NCBI GenBank assembly: GCA_012295275.1
Contig: CM022678.1
Span: 12,380,829 to 12,420,828 of the forward strand
DNA length: 40,000 nt
Origin: Chrysomallon squamiferum
Taxonomy: Eukaryota; Mollusca; Gastropoda; Neomphalida; Peltospiridae
Direction: 5' to 3'
Position numbers and translations under genes: made by a program
Notes under the pieces: model-generated
Seen by the model: only the letters and a program-made list of their open reading frames with translations
Databases searched by the model: none
Told to the model about the DNA's origin: nothing
Part shown: in pieces, positions 39,416 to 40,000 of the stretch
Numbering within the stretch: the stretch's first letter is position 1
How the letters are laid out: the number at the start of each line of letters is the position of its first letter

Positions 39416-40000
39416 GTAAATTTTTTATTTTTCCAAATATCTTGTTATTTTTTTATTTTCTGTTTTTTATCATTACATATTTTTGTTTTGCAGTGATTCT
39501 CAGCACTTTTTTTCAAACATTTTAAATTATTTTTAATTTTAAAGTTCATCAGACTTTATTAGAAACAGCTTCTTTTTCAATGAAAAAGTTGTTTTGTTCA
39601 AATAAATATTTCCAGTTATTTTGGTTTCTATTTTTATTTTTTTAGTGGCGTATATTTTTATTTATATAGTTTTGAAATAATAGTAGAAGTAATAGATGTA
39701 ACTGTGGAAGTAGTGATGCAGATAATGTTACACTGGTCATAGCTGAAATAATAGAAGCAAAGTAATAGATGAAATAGTAGTAGTAGTAGTAATAGAAATA
39801 ATTGTAGTAATAATAGTAAGAGGTAATACAAATAACAATACCATAAGTAATTCAGTGAGTACTGTAATAATAAAGGTAGCATTTTTTTTTTTTTTTTTTT
39901 GATATGTACATATTCAGTGAATACTGTAAACACTTTGCATAGAGATATATAATGTGGGTGTTTTCTGTTGCAGAATATAATGAGCAGTACATTTCATATT
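39416..40000. other. AT-rich 3' flank, no gene seen
   Basis: Imperfect TAG/TAA triplet repeats (39670-39830) and poly(T) (39880-39900). The Leu-rich frame on the minus strand is produced by these triplets. Confidence 0.5.

Noticed and set aside
39658-39933. Leu-rich minus-strand frame
   Set aside because: Made by imperfect TAG/TAA triplet repeats and poly(T).
1-40000. CRISPR array, operon, prophage or bacterial defence system
   Set aside because: No direct repeats with unique spacers of equal length, no bacterial gene spacing, and clear spliceosomal introns.

Overview
This is a eukaryotic nuclear window, almost certainly metazoan. It is very AT-rich, with long introns bounded by canonical GT/AG sites, dense (AAT)n, (TTTA)n, (AC)n and (CT)n microsatellites, homopolymer runs and decayed transposon copies. 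There are no bacterial operons, ribosome binding sites or CRISPR arrays. A RING/coiled-coil/NHL-like propeller (TRIM-type) gene plus this repeat profile suggests a mollusc, perhaps a cephalopod. That placement is inference; no species marker was seen.

Layout. 1-1816 (+): the 3' part of a TRIM-type E3 ligase gene, entering from the left edge, with two reading-frame breaks. 1817-13000: mostly non-coding and repeat-rich. It holds one half of a split duplication (2880-3310), a dispersed repeat (6450-7018), a CpG-rich promoter-like patch (7985-8075), a diverged repeat pair (8240-8560 and 10768-11140, the second with a 32-bp-arm hairpin), a lone exon-like frame (11724-11930) and a ~122-bp tandem repeat (12421-12980). 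13074-21821 (-): a split gene of at least nine small exons for a protein I do not recognise. Its C-terminus is Cys-rich and ends in a membrane segment, so it could be tail-anchored. One exon and its flanks were duplicated inside the gene, and several exons show single-base frame breaks in A/T runs. 22500-24120: promoter-like CpG patches and a 268-bp hAT-like element with a perfect 8-bp target-site duplication. 24400-31300: AC microsatellites, several unassigned open frames, the second copy of the 6.5-kb repeat, a CpG cluster and a 405-bp element with terminal inverted repeats and TA flanks. 31790-39415 (+): exon-like pieces ending in a convincing secreted-protein 3' end: an EGF-like domain split over two exons, a terminal exon with stop, and a polyadenylation signal.

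Two themes stand out. First, nearly all frame breaks in otherwise good exons are single-base changes in short A or T runs, in genes on both strands. This points to assembly error or real decay and must be settled before any gene is called broken. Second, at least five pairs of diverged duplicates lie within 40 kb. One pair shows the C-to-T pattern expected of CpG methylation decay. I found no convincing new defence-type or other gene system; the most novel object is the unrecognised minus-strand gene.
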